From an uncultured Saprospiraceae bacterium (lineage in GTDB: Bacteria > Bacteroidota > Bacteroidia > Chitinophagales > Saprospiraceae), in contig CALGLY010000224.1 of the NCBI GenBank assembly GCA_937959095.1, positions 1 through 13,423 on the forward strand: 13,423 bases of DNA, in the 5' to 3' direction. Below the pieces are notes generated by a model. That model made no database searches, had not been told where the DNA came from, and saw nothing but the letters and a program-made list of their open reading frames with translations. Shown piece after piece: positions 1-6,558 of the stretch. How positions within the stretch are numbered: position 1 is the stretch's first letter; every line of letters starts with the position of its first letter. The position numbers were made by a program, and so were the translations under genes.

Positions 1-414
1 ACAAATCCTTTTGTGAGGATTCATACAATGGTTAATTTTCAAGTAAAGAATGAGCGTAATATAGCTGTATCGAATGCAGAAATTATTATTCGAAAAATGG
101 GAGCCAAAGATCATAATGGCTATCAAAAAGTAAAAACAGACAGGAGTGGACAAGTAAAGGTTCGCTTATTGAAAAATAAAGATTACGACATTGTCATAAA
201 TAGAAAGGGATATGAACCCTTAATTCAAAAGTTATCTACTACGGCTAAATCCAACACAGTGTCAACATTTATATTAAAAGTAAAGAGGTCTAACTCGCGA
301 GCTGTAAAAGAACAAGAGACGAATATACAAGTATTGGGTATTGTTTATAAAAAACTAAGCAAGACCCCCAATCCAATACCTGATTTTCAAGCAATAGAGG
401 ATTCTTTTTCTTGA
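1..414 (+). CDS. Carboxypeptidase-regulatory-like domain protein, 3' part
   Basis: The reading frame is open from the first base to a TGA at 412-414, so the gene probably begins outside the window. An internal ATG at 28 or GTG at 13 could be a start, but neither is followed by a signal peptide, and the domain would begin at once (VNFQVKNERNIAVSNAEIII). That run, the DRSGQVKVRL strand and the KDYDIVINRKGYEPL strand fit a carboxypeptidase-regulatory or PEGA-like Ig-type beta-sandwich, a non-catalytic domain common in exported and cell-surface proteins of Bacteroidota. The tail of about 45 residues is Lys/Ser/Pro-rich and looks unstructured. No partner gene is visible on this strand. The domain class is moderately sure. 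The role of the whole protein cannot be told. Confidence 0.6.
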   Translation, partial: TNPFVRIHTMVNFQVKNERNIAVSNAEIIIRKMGAKDHNGYQKVKTDRSGQVKVRLLKNKDYDIVINRKGYEPLIQKLSTTAKSNTVSTFILKVKRSNSRAVKEQETNIQVLGIVYKKLSKTPNPIPDFQAIEDSFS

Positions 415-575
415 TAAAAACAACAAGGCAAGTAAGAAAAGCAGCGAAGGGACGCTACACACTGTATGACATTGAATAGAGCAAAAATTTAGCTATTGTA
501 ATTGTTCCAATTCAATTGAGTAAAGTCAAACCAATCATCAAATGAAGACAAGTATAACCCATTTTTAGTGTCATG

Positions 576-598
576 CCTCTCGTCTTTTGGGCGAGAGG
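576..598. other. Small hairpin in convergent gap
   Basis: CCTCTCG (576-582) pairs with CGAGAGG (592-598). A T-G and a C-G pair extend the stem to 9 bp around a TTTTG loop. No T-tract follows on either strand, so it is not a standard intrinsic terminator. It may be a transcript-end structure or a processing site. Confidence 0.4.
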
Positions 599-643
599 TA
601 CTGATTTGCTTAATTCAGTTCTTTGAAAAGATAGGCAAATTGC

Positions 644-685
644 CACGACTACACTAATGGGAGTGTAGTCGTGACTAATTTTTTT
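644..685 (+). terminator. Intrinsic terminator, possibly bidirectional
   Basis: A perfect 12-bp stem (CACGACTACACT at 644-655 with AGTGTAGTCGTG at 662-673) closes a 6-base loop. A run of seven T follows at 679-685 on the plus strand. It lies about 230 bp after the plus-strand gene and 48 bp after the DUF1501 stop on the minus strand. The T-tract favours the plus direction. On the minus strand the stem is preceded by A's and followed by a weak T-poor stretch, so termination there is less certain. Confidence 0.6.
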
Positions 686-721
686 GTATTAAAATAAAGT
701 AGCCTTGATCGTTGATATGGT

Positions 722-2506
722 TTAATTCACATCAATCGCCATCCCACTCATCACACCTAAGTGATTACGGTGTCGAATAGCTACTTCATACTGTGCTCCA
801 GCCACAAGATTTCGGAATGTGATTCCCGAAGTACCATCATCCCAATGCACGATATTCCCATCGCGACGCACTAATGCAGAGATAGAATTTACAACTGTAC
901 TTGGACTACTCGAATCTCGTAATTCTATTAGCACCCAATCTACAATAGAATCGGTAGGATGATTGACTGCCATTACCATCGGATCGATTTGTGCATTAGA
1001 ATTTTCAGGAGAGAACCCTAATGCAGTATAAGGTTCTATAGTAGGCAAATCACCAGATACTCGAAGGTCATCCTTCATGGTATTGGTTCCCGTATCGTAA
1101 GGTCCACGTAAGAATACCTTTGCATTTACCTCTAAGGTTACAGAACCCATGCTACAATCTGGCCCGATCGCTGCACTAGGATCAATCAGTGGTAGCTTCG
1201 GCGAGATATAGCTACTTGTCAGGAAGGTTGCTTCTACAGCTTGGTCATTTGCACCCATCCAATCTTGAAGAACACTACCAAATACTTCCCGATAGTCATG
1301 CTGCATAGCTCCTGGTGTAGGTGCATTTTGAGCATCTAAATCATTTAAATCAATATTATTACCCATCACGCCACCTTCTACACCATTTCCGATAAGCACC
1401 ATAGAACCAAGCGTACCATGATCTAAACCAAAGGTGCCATTCTGTACCACTTTGCGACCAAACTCAGAGAAGACCACTGTCAGTACTTTATCTGCTAGCC
1501 CAAGTGCTGTAATATCATTCTGAAATGCTTGTATGGCTTGACTCATATCTCCTAATAAGTCGGCATGCCGTCCCGTTGTCACACTTCCATCATCCACTTG
1601 GAAGACATGGGTATCGTAGCCACTTTGGGTAGCCATGAATACTTTCGTTTGACTTCCTCCATTTAGCATTCGTGCTACCGTTTTCAATTGATCGGCTAAA
1701 TCATTGTCAGGATAGGCAGTTGAGGAATTAGAACCAGCATTAAAGGTGTCAGAAATTCGTTCTGCATATACATTCACACTATTTTCAATTGCCATAATAT
1801 GCCGTAGCATATCACCATGGTCGGAATCAGGAAAATTGATAATAGGTGGTCCGCCAATAGAAGAAATAAGCGAGTAAAAACCTCCTGGATCTTGACCTGA
1901 AAGGTTGATTTCAAAGCGATGTTCCTCTGGGGTATGAAAGCCTGAGTTAATCATGCGTCCTAACAAAATGCCTAGTGGATCTGGTTCTCCTGAAAAGGGG
2001 ACACCTTGAAAGCTAGGGTAGCGATTGTCTAAGAATCGCCCAATCCAACCCGTATCTAGATTGGATAAAGCAGAACTGGTGCCATCTCCACCACGTAACC
2101 ACAAATCTTGTGCTTTAAAATGCGAGCGATTCGGGTCAGGCATTCCTACTCCTTGAATAACAGATAATTTCCCTGAATCGTAGAGTGATTTAAAAGGAGT
2201 TAAGGACGGGTGTAGTCCCAATTGTTGCGATGAAGATAGTGTACTATCTAATGTAATCAAGTTGGAAGTTGGGATATAAATATTAGGACGATGCCCTGCA
2301 TAAACACTATGCTGATCGAGTGGTACGAAGGTATTCACAAAATCATTTGCACCATTCAAATATACCGTTACTAATACGCGCTCACTTGCTTCACAAGTTC
2401 TAGCTAACATAGTAGGTGAAGCAAAGGTACGGATAGGCATGCCTTGCAGCAAAAGAGGGGATGCGGCTAAGGGGCGCGCTATTTTTAGAAAATCTCTTCT
2501 TTTCAT
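722..2506 (-). CDS. DUF1501 family exported protein with C-terminal extension
   Basis: This is a 594-aa protein of the DUF1501 family, whose fold is related to alkaline phosphatases and sulfatases. Its function is mostly unknown and it is usually paired with DUF1800. I chose the ATG at 2506 over the longer frame (to 2584) because it begins MKRRDFLKIARPLA, a twin-arginine-like signal sequence typical of the family, and follows an AAAACCAAAT leader. Family landmarks in order: LNGANDFVN (50-58), MPDPNRSHFKAQDLW (122-136), SGYDTH (295-300), SEFGRKV (347-353) and LDHGT (361-365). Residues about 455-594 lie beyond the core and form a separate beta-rich module (VFLRGPYDTGT, IEPYTALGF, IVDWVLIELRD, VAIRHRNHLGVM) that recurs at the C-termini of Bacteroidota secreted proteins. 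The DUF1800 gene lies 111 bp upstream on the same strand, so co-transcription is likely. Family assignment is secure; substrate is unknown. Confidence 0.92.
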   Translation of the reverse strand: MKRRDFLKIARPLAASPLLLQGMPIRTFASPTMLARTCEASERVLVTVYLNGANDFVNTFVPLDQHSVYAGHRPNIYIPTSNLITLDSTLSSSQQLGLHPSLTPFKSLYDSGKLSVIQGVGMPDPNRSHFKAQDLWLRGGDGTSSALSNLDTGWIGRFLDNRYPSFQGVPFSGEPDPLGILLGRMINSGFHTPEEHRFEINLSGQDPGGFYSLISSIGGPPIINFPDSDHGDMLRHIMAIENSVNVYAERISDTFNAGSNSSTAYPDNDLADQLKTVARMLNGGSQTKVFMATQSGYDTHVFQVDDGSVTTGRHADLLGDMSQAIQAFQNDITALGLADKVLTVVFSEFGRKVVQNGTFGLDHGTLGSMVLIGNGVEGGVMGNNIDLNDLDAQNAPTPGAMQHDYREVFGSVLQDWMGANDQAVEATFLTSSYISPKLPLIDPSAAIGPDCSMGSVTLEVNAKVFLRGPYDTGTNTMKDDLRVSGDLPTIEPYTALGFSPENSNAQIDPMVMAVNHPTDSIVDWVLIELRDSSSPSTVVNSISALVRRDGNIVHWDDGTSGITFRNLVAGAQYEVAIRHRNHLGVMSGMAIDVN

Positions 2507-2525
2507 TTTACATTGATTTGGTTTT
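2507..2525 (-). promoter_or_regulatory. A-rich leader before the DUF1501 start
   Basis: Read on the minus strand, AAAACCAAAT (2516-2525) sits 9 nt before the ATG at 2506. The word AAACCAAAT recurs before the starts at 6559, 8273 and 11477. No Shine-Dalgarno sequence is placed correctly. The purine run at about 2542-2560 is too far away. This supports the 2506 start. Confidence 0.45.
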
Positions 2526-2617
2526 CTAACAATACTTGTCGTACTCCTTCTCCTTCTCTCTATATAAAGTATAGAGTACTGCAAATGTCAAAAAACATTT
2601 TTTTGTTAATTTAGAAA

Positions 2618-4297
2618 TTAGAATGTTTGAAATTCAGGGGAACTCAAAATAGTCGTGAATAGCCGCTCAAGCGCCACCGTTGCAGATGCAATAGAATCAG
2701 CCTCTCCTTGTTGAGCAAATTGCCATTCAAATTTCCAATTAACAGGACTCAAATCTCCTAATAATGCCTCTCTGAAATAATCGTAACGTTTGGTCGTATC
2801 ACCAGGGGTATCATAGCCTTCTGGTAATTCTGAAAAAGTAGTTTCTAAAATTTGTAATACAAGACTATCTGCATAAAGCTGATTTGTATATTCAGTAGCT
2901 ACGAAGTTATATATATCTGCTTGAAAACTAGTATCGCCGCTAATCAACATAGAGGCCGTATCCCGTATTCTTGTTCCACTTAATACCGATTCCATAAGCC
3001 TGTAGCGATTGGCAATAGAAGAAGAATCGAACCAGTTTTTACTAAAATCAGGTGCTTTGAAATAGCCCGGATAGCCTTCTACTGTTAAAGGGTACATTAG
3101 TTGTCCCATATCCTCTAAGTTATTACGACCTGTAATCGACCAAACTCTGAAAAAGAGATTTCTTGGATCGGAAAGAGGAGGTAATTTATCACCCATATTC
3201 AAATAACTCAAGGTTTGCAGCCATAGCATCATAGCGGACTTGAGCTTACCTCCTATGATTTCGTCGGTATTGCTACTATCATCTTCATCGTAAAAATGGG
3301 TGCTTTTAAGTAGATGCTTAATAGCTATTTCGACATTATAGTTATTCGCATGCATTTCTATTGCTAGTGGTTCTATAATATCCGATTCTATTTCGGCATC
3401 AATAGCATCACATACAAAAAAGCGGTACAGGCGACGGCAATAAGCGCGAGCTGTTTCCAACTGCCCGAATACCATATCTATAAAGTCGTTTAATTCTCGA
3501 TAATTATCGGCAGTATTTACTGCACCTGTAATTACTGTATTGTTGAAGGCAGCAGAGAAGGTTTTATTGCCAGTATCATGCTGAGCGTGTCTAGCGATGC
3601 CTGTTGTAAGTCCTGTCTCAGGGTCAAGATTATTTCTGTAATAATCATTTTGTCCTCCTGTGAAGCCCGTCAAAACTCTTGCAGCCTGTACAATGTCTGC
3701 TTCCGTATAATTCGTGTAATTAGTTGGTCCGATCTGCGGTCCTTTCAAAATCGTAAATAATTCTAGAAATTCTCGCGCATAATTTTCATTAGGGGCAGTT
3801 GCTAGATTGAAACGGTTATCCAAGAAAACGAGCATTTTGATATCCAGCGTCATTTTATACGCCAAATCACGAATACTCCCTTTAGCCATTTCTTGCAATA
3901 ATCGAAAATGATTGAAATTGACATTGCCATCGAGTCCAAGTCCCGTTACCCAAACTGTTCTATGGAAAACAGACAAACGCCCACGCATAGAAGTATCATG
4001 GAATAATTCATTAAGCCACCAACCTTCTGCGCCAAGGCGCTGCAGTGTACCTGATAATTCACCATGATTATTAGTGTTCGGTGTTTCTGTAATCCAAGCG
4101 AAATTATTAAGATAGGAAACAGGACCAGCAGGATGTGTTAAAGCAGGAAAGTTTAATAATTCATCTACTGCTTGATCTGCAGTTTTTAGCGCAAAAGCAT
4201 CAATTCGTGCTTTTGTAACCTGGTAGGTAGAACGACGAAGTAAATGGGCAGCAAGACGCGTTCCAAGTACCCCAGGCCGTTGAGCTAGAGAAGCCAT
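2618..4297 (-). CDS. DUF1800 family protein
   Basis: This 559-aa protein belongs to DUF1800, an uncharacterised family nearly always encoded next to DUF1501. Diagnostic stretches in order: HLLRRSTY (18-25), the LDIKMLVFLDNR stretch (151-162), NENYAREFLELFTI (170-183), YTEADIVQAARVLTGF (197-212), HDTGNKTF (240-247) and YCRRLYRFFV (286-295). All lie at the spacing usual for the family. The length is normal and I see no frameshift. No clear signal peptide follows the ATG at 4297; the domain starts within 18 residues. It precedes DUF1501 on the same strand and the two probably form a transcription unit, with the promoter in the gap 4298-4867, where I could not place boxes. Family certain; biochemical role unknown. 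Confidence 0.93.
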   Translation of the reverse strand: MASLAQRPGVLGTRLAAHLLRRSTYQVTKARIDAFALKTADQAVDELLNFPALTHPAGPVSYLNNFAWITETPNTNNHGELSGTLQRLGAEGWWLNELFHDTSMRGRLSVFHRTVWVTGLGLDGNVNFNHFRLLQEMAKGSIRDLAYKMTLDIKMLVFLDNRFNLATAPNENYAREFLELFTILKGPQIGPTNYTNYTEADIVQAARVLTGFTGGQNDYYRNNLDPETGLTTGIARHAQHDTGNKTFSAAFNNTVITGAVNTADNYRELNDFIDMVFGQLETARAYCRRLYRFFVCDAIDAEIESDIIEPLAIEMHANNYNVEIAIKHLLKSTHFYDEDDSSNTDEIIGGKLKSAMMLWLQTLSYLNMGDKLPPLSDPRNLFFRVWSITGRNNLEDMGQLMYPLTVEGYPGYFKAPDFSKNWFDSSSIANRYRLMESVLSGTRIRDTASMLISGDTSFQADIYNFVATEYTNQLYADSLVLQILETTFSELPEGYDTPGDTTKRYDYFREALLGDLSPVNWKFEWQFAQQGEADSIASATVALERLFTTILSSPEFQTF

Positions 4298-4497
4298 ATA
4301 TACATGCTATTTAAATAAAGTGAAAAGATGTTTTCATATACCTTTCTAAAAAACATAATATGATGCTTTCATTATTTTTGCTTACTAAAAGCAATATAAT
4401 CCGAATGCTCCATCAATGTAAACGTAAAAATAATGCTTTTTTTATAAAAAAAATGGATAAGGGTGAAAAACATCTATTTTTTATTATTAGTGACAGG

Positions 4498-4525
4498 CTT
4501 AACTGTGTTAAGTAAGTTTTTTTTT
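4498..4525 (+). terminator. Hairpin plus T9 tract, plus strand
   Basis: CTTAAC (4498-4503) pairs with GTTAAG (4507-4512) around a TGT loop, and nine T's follow four bases later (4517-4525). The form is that of a weak intrinsic terminator on the plus strand, although no plus-strand gene precedes it. The stem is short and A/T-rich, so it could be chance in this composition. Confidence 0.3.
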
Positions 4526-4641
4526 AGTAAAAAAAAGACATCAGATTAGAAATGATAATTTTTTTTTTCACCTAAAAATATTTTCTATTAACGGATTAGT
4601 AGAATTTTAAACATGTAATCTGTCATTTTTAGTATACTGAT

Positions 4642-4677
4642 AAACGTTTGTTTTTTGGAACTAAACAAGCGTTTTTT
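4642..4677 (+). terminator. 12-bp hairpin with T-tract, plus strand
   Basis: AAACGTTTGTTT (4642-4653) pairs with AAACAAGCGTTT (4663-4674), with one G-T wobble and a 9-base loop. The right arm runs into TTTTTT. It has the form of an intrinsic terminator on the plus strand. No plus-strand gene is seen upstream, so an unannotated small RNA or an accidental structure are both possible. Confidence 0.35.
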
Positions 4678-4808
4678 AATGTTAAAGCCTGATATGTTGG
4701 TAATTGTTAGAGATGATAACTTGCAAATGGAGACAAGCTATAAAATCGCTTATTCGTTATGTATCGGAAAGACAATTTTATTTTTGAAGTATCTTTTATT
4801 CGTTAAAT

Positions 4809-4859
4809 AACAGTCACGGATATACACTCTTGTATACTCGTAACTGTTACATTTTTTTT
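4809..4859. terminator. Imperfect hairpin after the lipoprotein gene
   Basis: A 17-bp imperfect stem (AACAGTCACGGATATAC at 4809-4825 with GTATACTCGTAACTGTT at 4832-4848, two mismatches and one wobble) closes a 6-base loop. It begins 19 bp past the lipoprotein stop on the minus strand, the right place for that gene's terminator. The clean T8 tract (4852-4859), however, lies on the plus-strand side. Confidence 0.45.
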
Positions 4860-4867
4860 GCTTGAAA

Positions 4868-5272
4868 CTAATCTCTATCGGCTTCTATTTCCCAGCGCGT
4901 ACCACCTAAATTTCCAGATAGTTCTAGATTATCTCTATCTAAATCCATATCAAATTTATCTCCATCAAAATCAATTTCAGTACCATCATCGCTAATTTCA
5001 TAATCCGTCTCTACTTTAGTAGCAGAACCATCCGTACCAATCAAATCCCATTCGGATTCTCCACCAATGTCTGAATCCGATTTGAATTCCAATTCAAAAG
5101 AAGTCAAGATGACATCCATCTGTTCTACGCCATCAATAGTGAGTGATTGTACTTCCCATTGTCCTTCTATGTCTTTATTCGCTAATCGATCTTTATTGCA
5201 ACTGCTCAAAGTGATAGAAAGAAATGTGCATAGAAGTATTCCTTTTGCTAAGTTAAGTGTACTACGTTTCAT
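4868..5272 (-). CDS. Small lipocalin-like lipoprotein
   Basis: This 134-aa protein starts MKRSTLNLAKGILL, a hydrophobic signal, and ends the signal with the lipobox LSSC followed by NKD, so it should be cleaved and lipidated at that cysteine. I chose the ATG at 5272 rather than the frame opening at 5314 because only the shorter form puts the basic n-region at the N-terminus, and AAATGAAAACAAC directly precedes it. The mature part (IEGQWEVQSLTIDGVEQ, then FELEFKSDSD and later strands) resembles the lipocalin-like small lipoproteins common in Bacteroidota, which open with a G-x-W-x-V/L strand. It is very acidic (DDGTEIDFDGDKFDMDLDRD), which may reflect cation binding, though this is a guess. 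It is transcribed away from the 5554 gene. The ligand is unknown. Confidence 0.78.
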   Translation of the reverse strand: MKRSTLNLAKGILLCTFLSITLSSCNKDRLANKDIEGQWEVQSLTIDGVEQMDVILTSFELEFKSDSDIGGESEWDLIGTDGSATKVETDYEISDDGTEIDFDGDKFDMDLDRDNLELSGNLGGTRWEIEADRD

Positions 5273-5285
5273 GTTGTTTTCATTT
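5273..5285 (-). promoter_or_regulatory. ATGAAAACAA leader before the lipoprotein start
   Basis: On the minus strand AAATGAAAACAAC sits directly before the ATG at 5272. The same word precedes the start at 11477, and close variants precede 5554, 6559 and 8273. It supports the shorter start and probably acts as the A-rich initiation context that replaces a Shine-Dalgarno sequence. Confidence 0.4.
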
Positions 5286-5329
5286 TTTGATTTAGAAAAA
5301 ATAGTGATTTGCACAAGAGAACGTGTTAA

Positions 5330-5373
5330 ACACTATTTCTCTTGATTTACTCATATAGTGTAGTTATAGTGTA
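5330..5373. repeat. ATAGTGTA repeats in the divergent intergenic region
   Basis: ATAGTGTA occurs at 5355-5362 and 5366-5373, an 11-bp period or about one helical turn. An inverted ACACTAT lies at 5330-5336. The three copies lie between divergently transcribed genes (lipoprotein on the minus strand, the peptidase cluster on the plus strand), where a regulator could bind. The repeats are seen; the operator role is inferred. Confidence 0.3.
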
Positions 5374-5432
5374 ATTGTTATCTGAGAATATCCCTTTTTA
5401 TTATCTTTTTTATATGAAATTTTACACCCATA

Positions 5433-5464
5433 TTTGACGTTGACCCCTTGTATGGATACATTTT
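5433..5464 (+). promoter_or_regulatory. Candidate Bacteroidota-type promoter for the peptidase cluster
   Basis: TTTG at 5433-5436 is followed 20 bp later by TACATTTT at 5457-5464. This matches the Bacteroidota sigma pattern (TTTG, 19-20 bp, TAnnTTTG) except for the last base. It would give a leader of about 80 nt before the ATG at 5554. A T8A7 run follows at 5461-5475. Confidence 0.4.
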
Positions 5465-5553
5465 TTTTAAAAAAAGCACTTATTTATAGAGACCTTTTAT
5501 CAAATAAACACACTAACTTTATGTAAGCATTTTTTGAATGAAACAACAATCCA

Positions 5554-6426
5554 ATGAGAACGCTATTCTATACGCTTTTACTTTGTCTCTTATCCACCCT
5601 TGCTTATAGCCAAGATCCTTATTCGGAATATCAAGATGAAACTACACAAACCGATGGTGGTCGAGATACCCGCGCTTTAGCAGATAGTCTCCGTATGATT
5701 CGGCAAAGTGTGCAAGACATGGCAATGGGCGAAACCGACGCGCTTACCGAAGCCCGCATCAAGCGCAAACTCATACCCGCTCTCCAAGGTTTTTTGAATA
5801 CCGAATTTATGCGAAAATTCTACGACCTCAAGAAAGAGTCAGAGGGGTTGGTGGCCGCTTTTAAAGCAGAACAAATAGAATATCATCCACGCGATATACA
5901 AGAAGTGAAGACGGCTTATGAGCAAGTCCGTAGCCGATTTAATACCAAACTGGTAGCTATCACAGCCGATTTTAAAGACAAAAAGAAGCAAAAAATTATT
6001 CGTACTGCACCCGATATGTATTCAAGCGGCATGGGCTATGAGATGAATGAATTGAAGGATTTTTATGATAGCGTTTTCCGCCAAACATTGGCTGATGTAC
6101 GCGGCAATAATATAGATGGTGCCATTCCAATCGGACTGATTTTATCTATGATAGAACTAGCCAGTGAAGTGACCAACTATGTGATGACTTCCAACTACAA
6201 TACCAAACGCATGACGGAAGAATACCTTAAAGAGCATCTTATCGAACCTTTCGGATTTGCTGCTTGGGATGATATTTTAGCCAGCGAAGGCGATATTTAT
6301 AAAGAGCGAATAGAAGAAGAAATTCCTCCTGCTCTAAATGGTACATACAACGACCCTTTCTACGATTCCGACTCCACAAAACAAGATTCTACAGGCAATA
6401 ATCTAAAGCTAAAGAAAGGAAATTAA
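5554..6426 (+). CDS. Exported protein of unknown function (290 aa)
   Basis: I do not recognise this family. MRTLFYTLLLCLLSTLAYS is a clear signal peptide, with likely cleavage before Gln20, giving a periplasmic or secreted protein. The mature part is highly charged and looks almost all alpha-helical: helices around 38-58, 63-105, 113-150 (Lys-rich KDKKKQKIIR), 163-185, 190-212 (amphipathic or hydrophobic, IPIGLILSMIELASEVTNYV) and 218-255. The last 35 residues are Asp/Ser/Lys-rich and probably disordered. There are no cysteines in the mature chain and no catalytic motif I can name. It is first in the plus-strand cluster, behind a candidate promoter at 5433-5464, and its leader (AATGAAACAACAA, then ATGAGAAC) resembles that of the 11477 gene. 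Position suggests it serves the two downstream cysteine peptidases, for instance as partner, substrate or inhibitor, but the sequence itself does not show this. Confidence 0.8.
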   Translation: MRTLFYTLLLCLLSTLAYSQDPYSEYQDETTQTDGGRDTRALADSLRMIRQSVQDMAMGETDALTEARIKRKLIPALQGFLNTEFMRKFYDLKKESEGLVAAFKAEQIEYHPRDIQEVKTAYEQVRSRFNTKLVAITADFKDKKKQKIIRTAPDMYSSGMGYEMNELKDFYDSVFRQTLADVRGNNIDGAIPIGLILSMIELASEVTNYVMTSNYNTKRMTEEYLKEHLIEPFGFAAWDDILASEGDIYKERIEEEIPPALNGTYNDPFYDSDSTKQDSTGNNLKLKKGN

Positions 6427-6429
6427 TTT

Positions 6430-6544
6430 TTTGTATTGAACCATATAAGGCATATAAGGACATATAGATTATAGAGAAAATCGCTTTGCGATTTCTAAAA
6501 AAAAACTTAAATGCTCTTCTATGCCTTATATGGTTCAATACAAA
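6430..6544 (+). repeat. Large intergenic stem-loop 1
   Basis: A perfect 25-bp inverted repeat (arms 6430-6454 and 6520-6544) fills the gap between two genes. The left arm starts 3 nt after the stop codon at 6424-6426. The right arm ends inside the leader word before the next ATG. Inside lies a second hairpin, AAATCGC-TTT-GCGATTT (6478-6494). CATATAAGG is directly repeated at 6442-6450 and 6451-6459, with a partial third CATATAG at 6461-6467. No T-tract follows the right arm, so it is not a standard terminator. Confidence 0.85.
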
Positions 6545-6558
6545 CCAAATAGAAAACA
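6541..6558 (+). promoter_or_regulatory. Shared leader word before the C1 peptidase start
   Basis: CAAACCAAAT-A-GAAAACA runs directly into the ATG at 6559. The same word, with small changes, precedes the starts at 8273 and 11477. It fits an A-rich initiation region without Shine-Dalgarno pairing and fixes the start choice. Confidence 0.5.

Larger units (their letters stand above)
415..721. other. Gene-free gap with two hairpins
   Basis: This 307-bp stretch lies between convergent genes, the plus-strand gene ending at 414 and the minus-strand gene ending at 722. I see no credible ORF. It holds two hairpins (576-598 and 644-673) and a short palindrome, GGCAAATTGCC, at 634-644 that abuts the second hairpin. 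A convergent terminator region is the simplest reading. Confidence 0.6.
4298..4867. other. T/A-rich gene-free gap with several hairpins
   Basis: These 570 bp lie between the DUF1800 start and the stop of the lipoprotein gene, both on the minus strand. The gap is strongly T/A-rich and contains a T9-AGT-A8 run (4517-4536) and three hairpins whose T-tracts point to the plus strand (4498-4525, 4642-4677, 4809-4859). It should contain the promoter of the DUF1800-DUF1501 unit, but I could not identify convincing CAAAnnTA/CAAA boxes. The only plus-strand start-to-stop reading of note is a 20-codon frame at 4453-4515 that ends at the first hairpin. It is not supported as a gene. Confidence 0.5.

Noticed and set aside
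2507..2584. Upstream start (2584) for the DUF1501 gene.
   Set aside because: It would add 26 residues including RRRR before the MKRRDFLK signal, which is unlike the family; the leader at 2516-2525 supports 2506.
3578..3760. 60-aa plus-strand ORF inside the DUF1800 gene.
   Set aside because: It lies wholly within a well-supported gene on the opposite strand and its product (Cys/Ser/Ile-rich) shows no domain or leader.
5067..5345. 92-aa plus-strand ORF antisense to the lipoprotein gene.
   Set aside because: It overlaps a gene with a clear signal, lipobox and lipocalin-like pattern. The plus frame has no recognisable feature.
6430..6544. Stem-loop 1 as an intrinsic terminator.
   Set aside because: The outer right arm is followed by CCAAATAG, with no T-tract. 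The A9 run inside lies on the wrong side for the plus strand.
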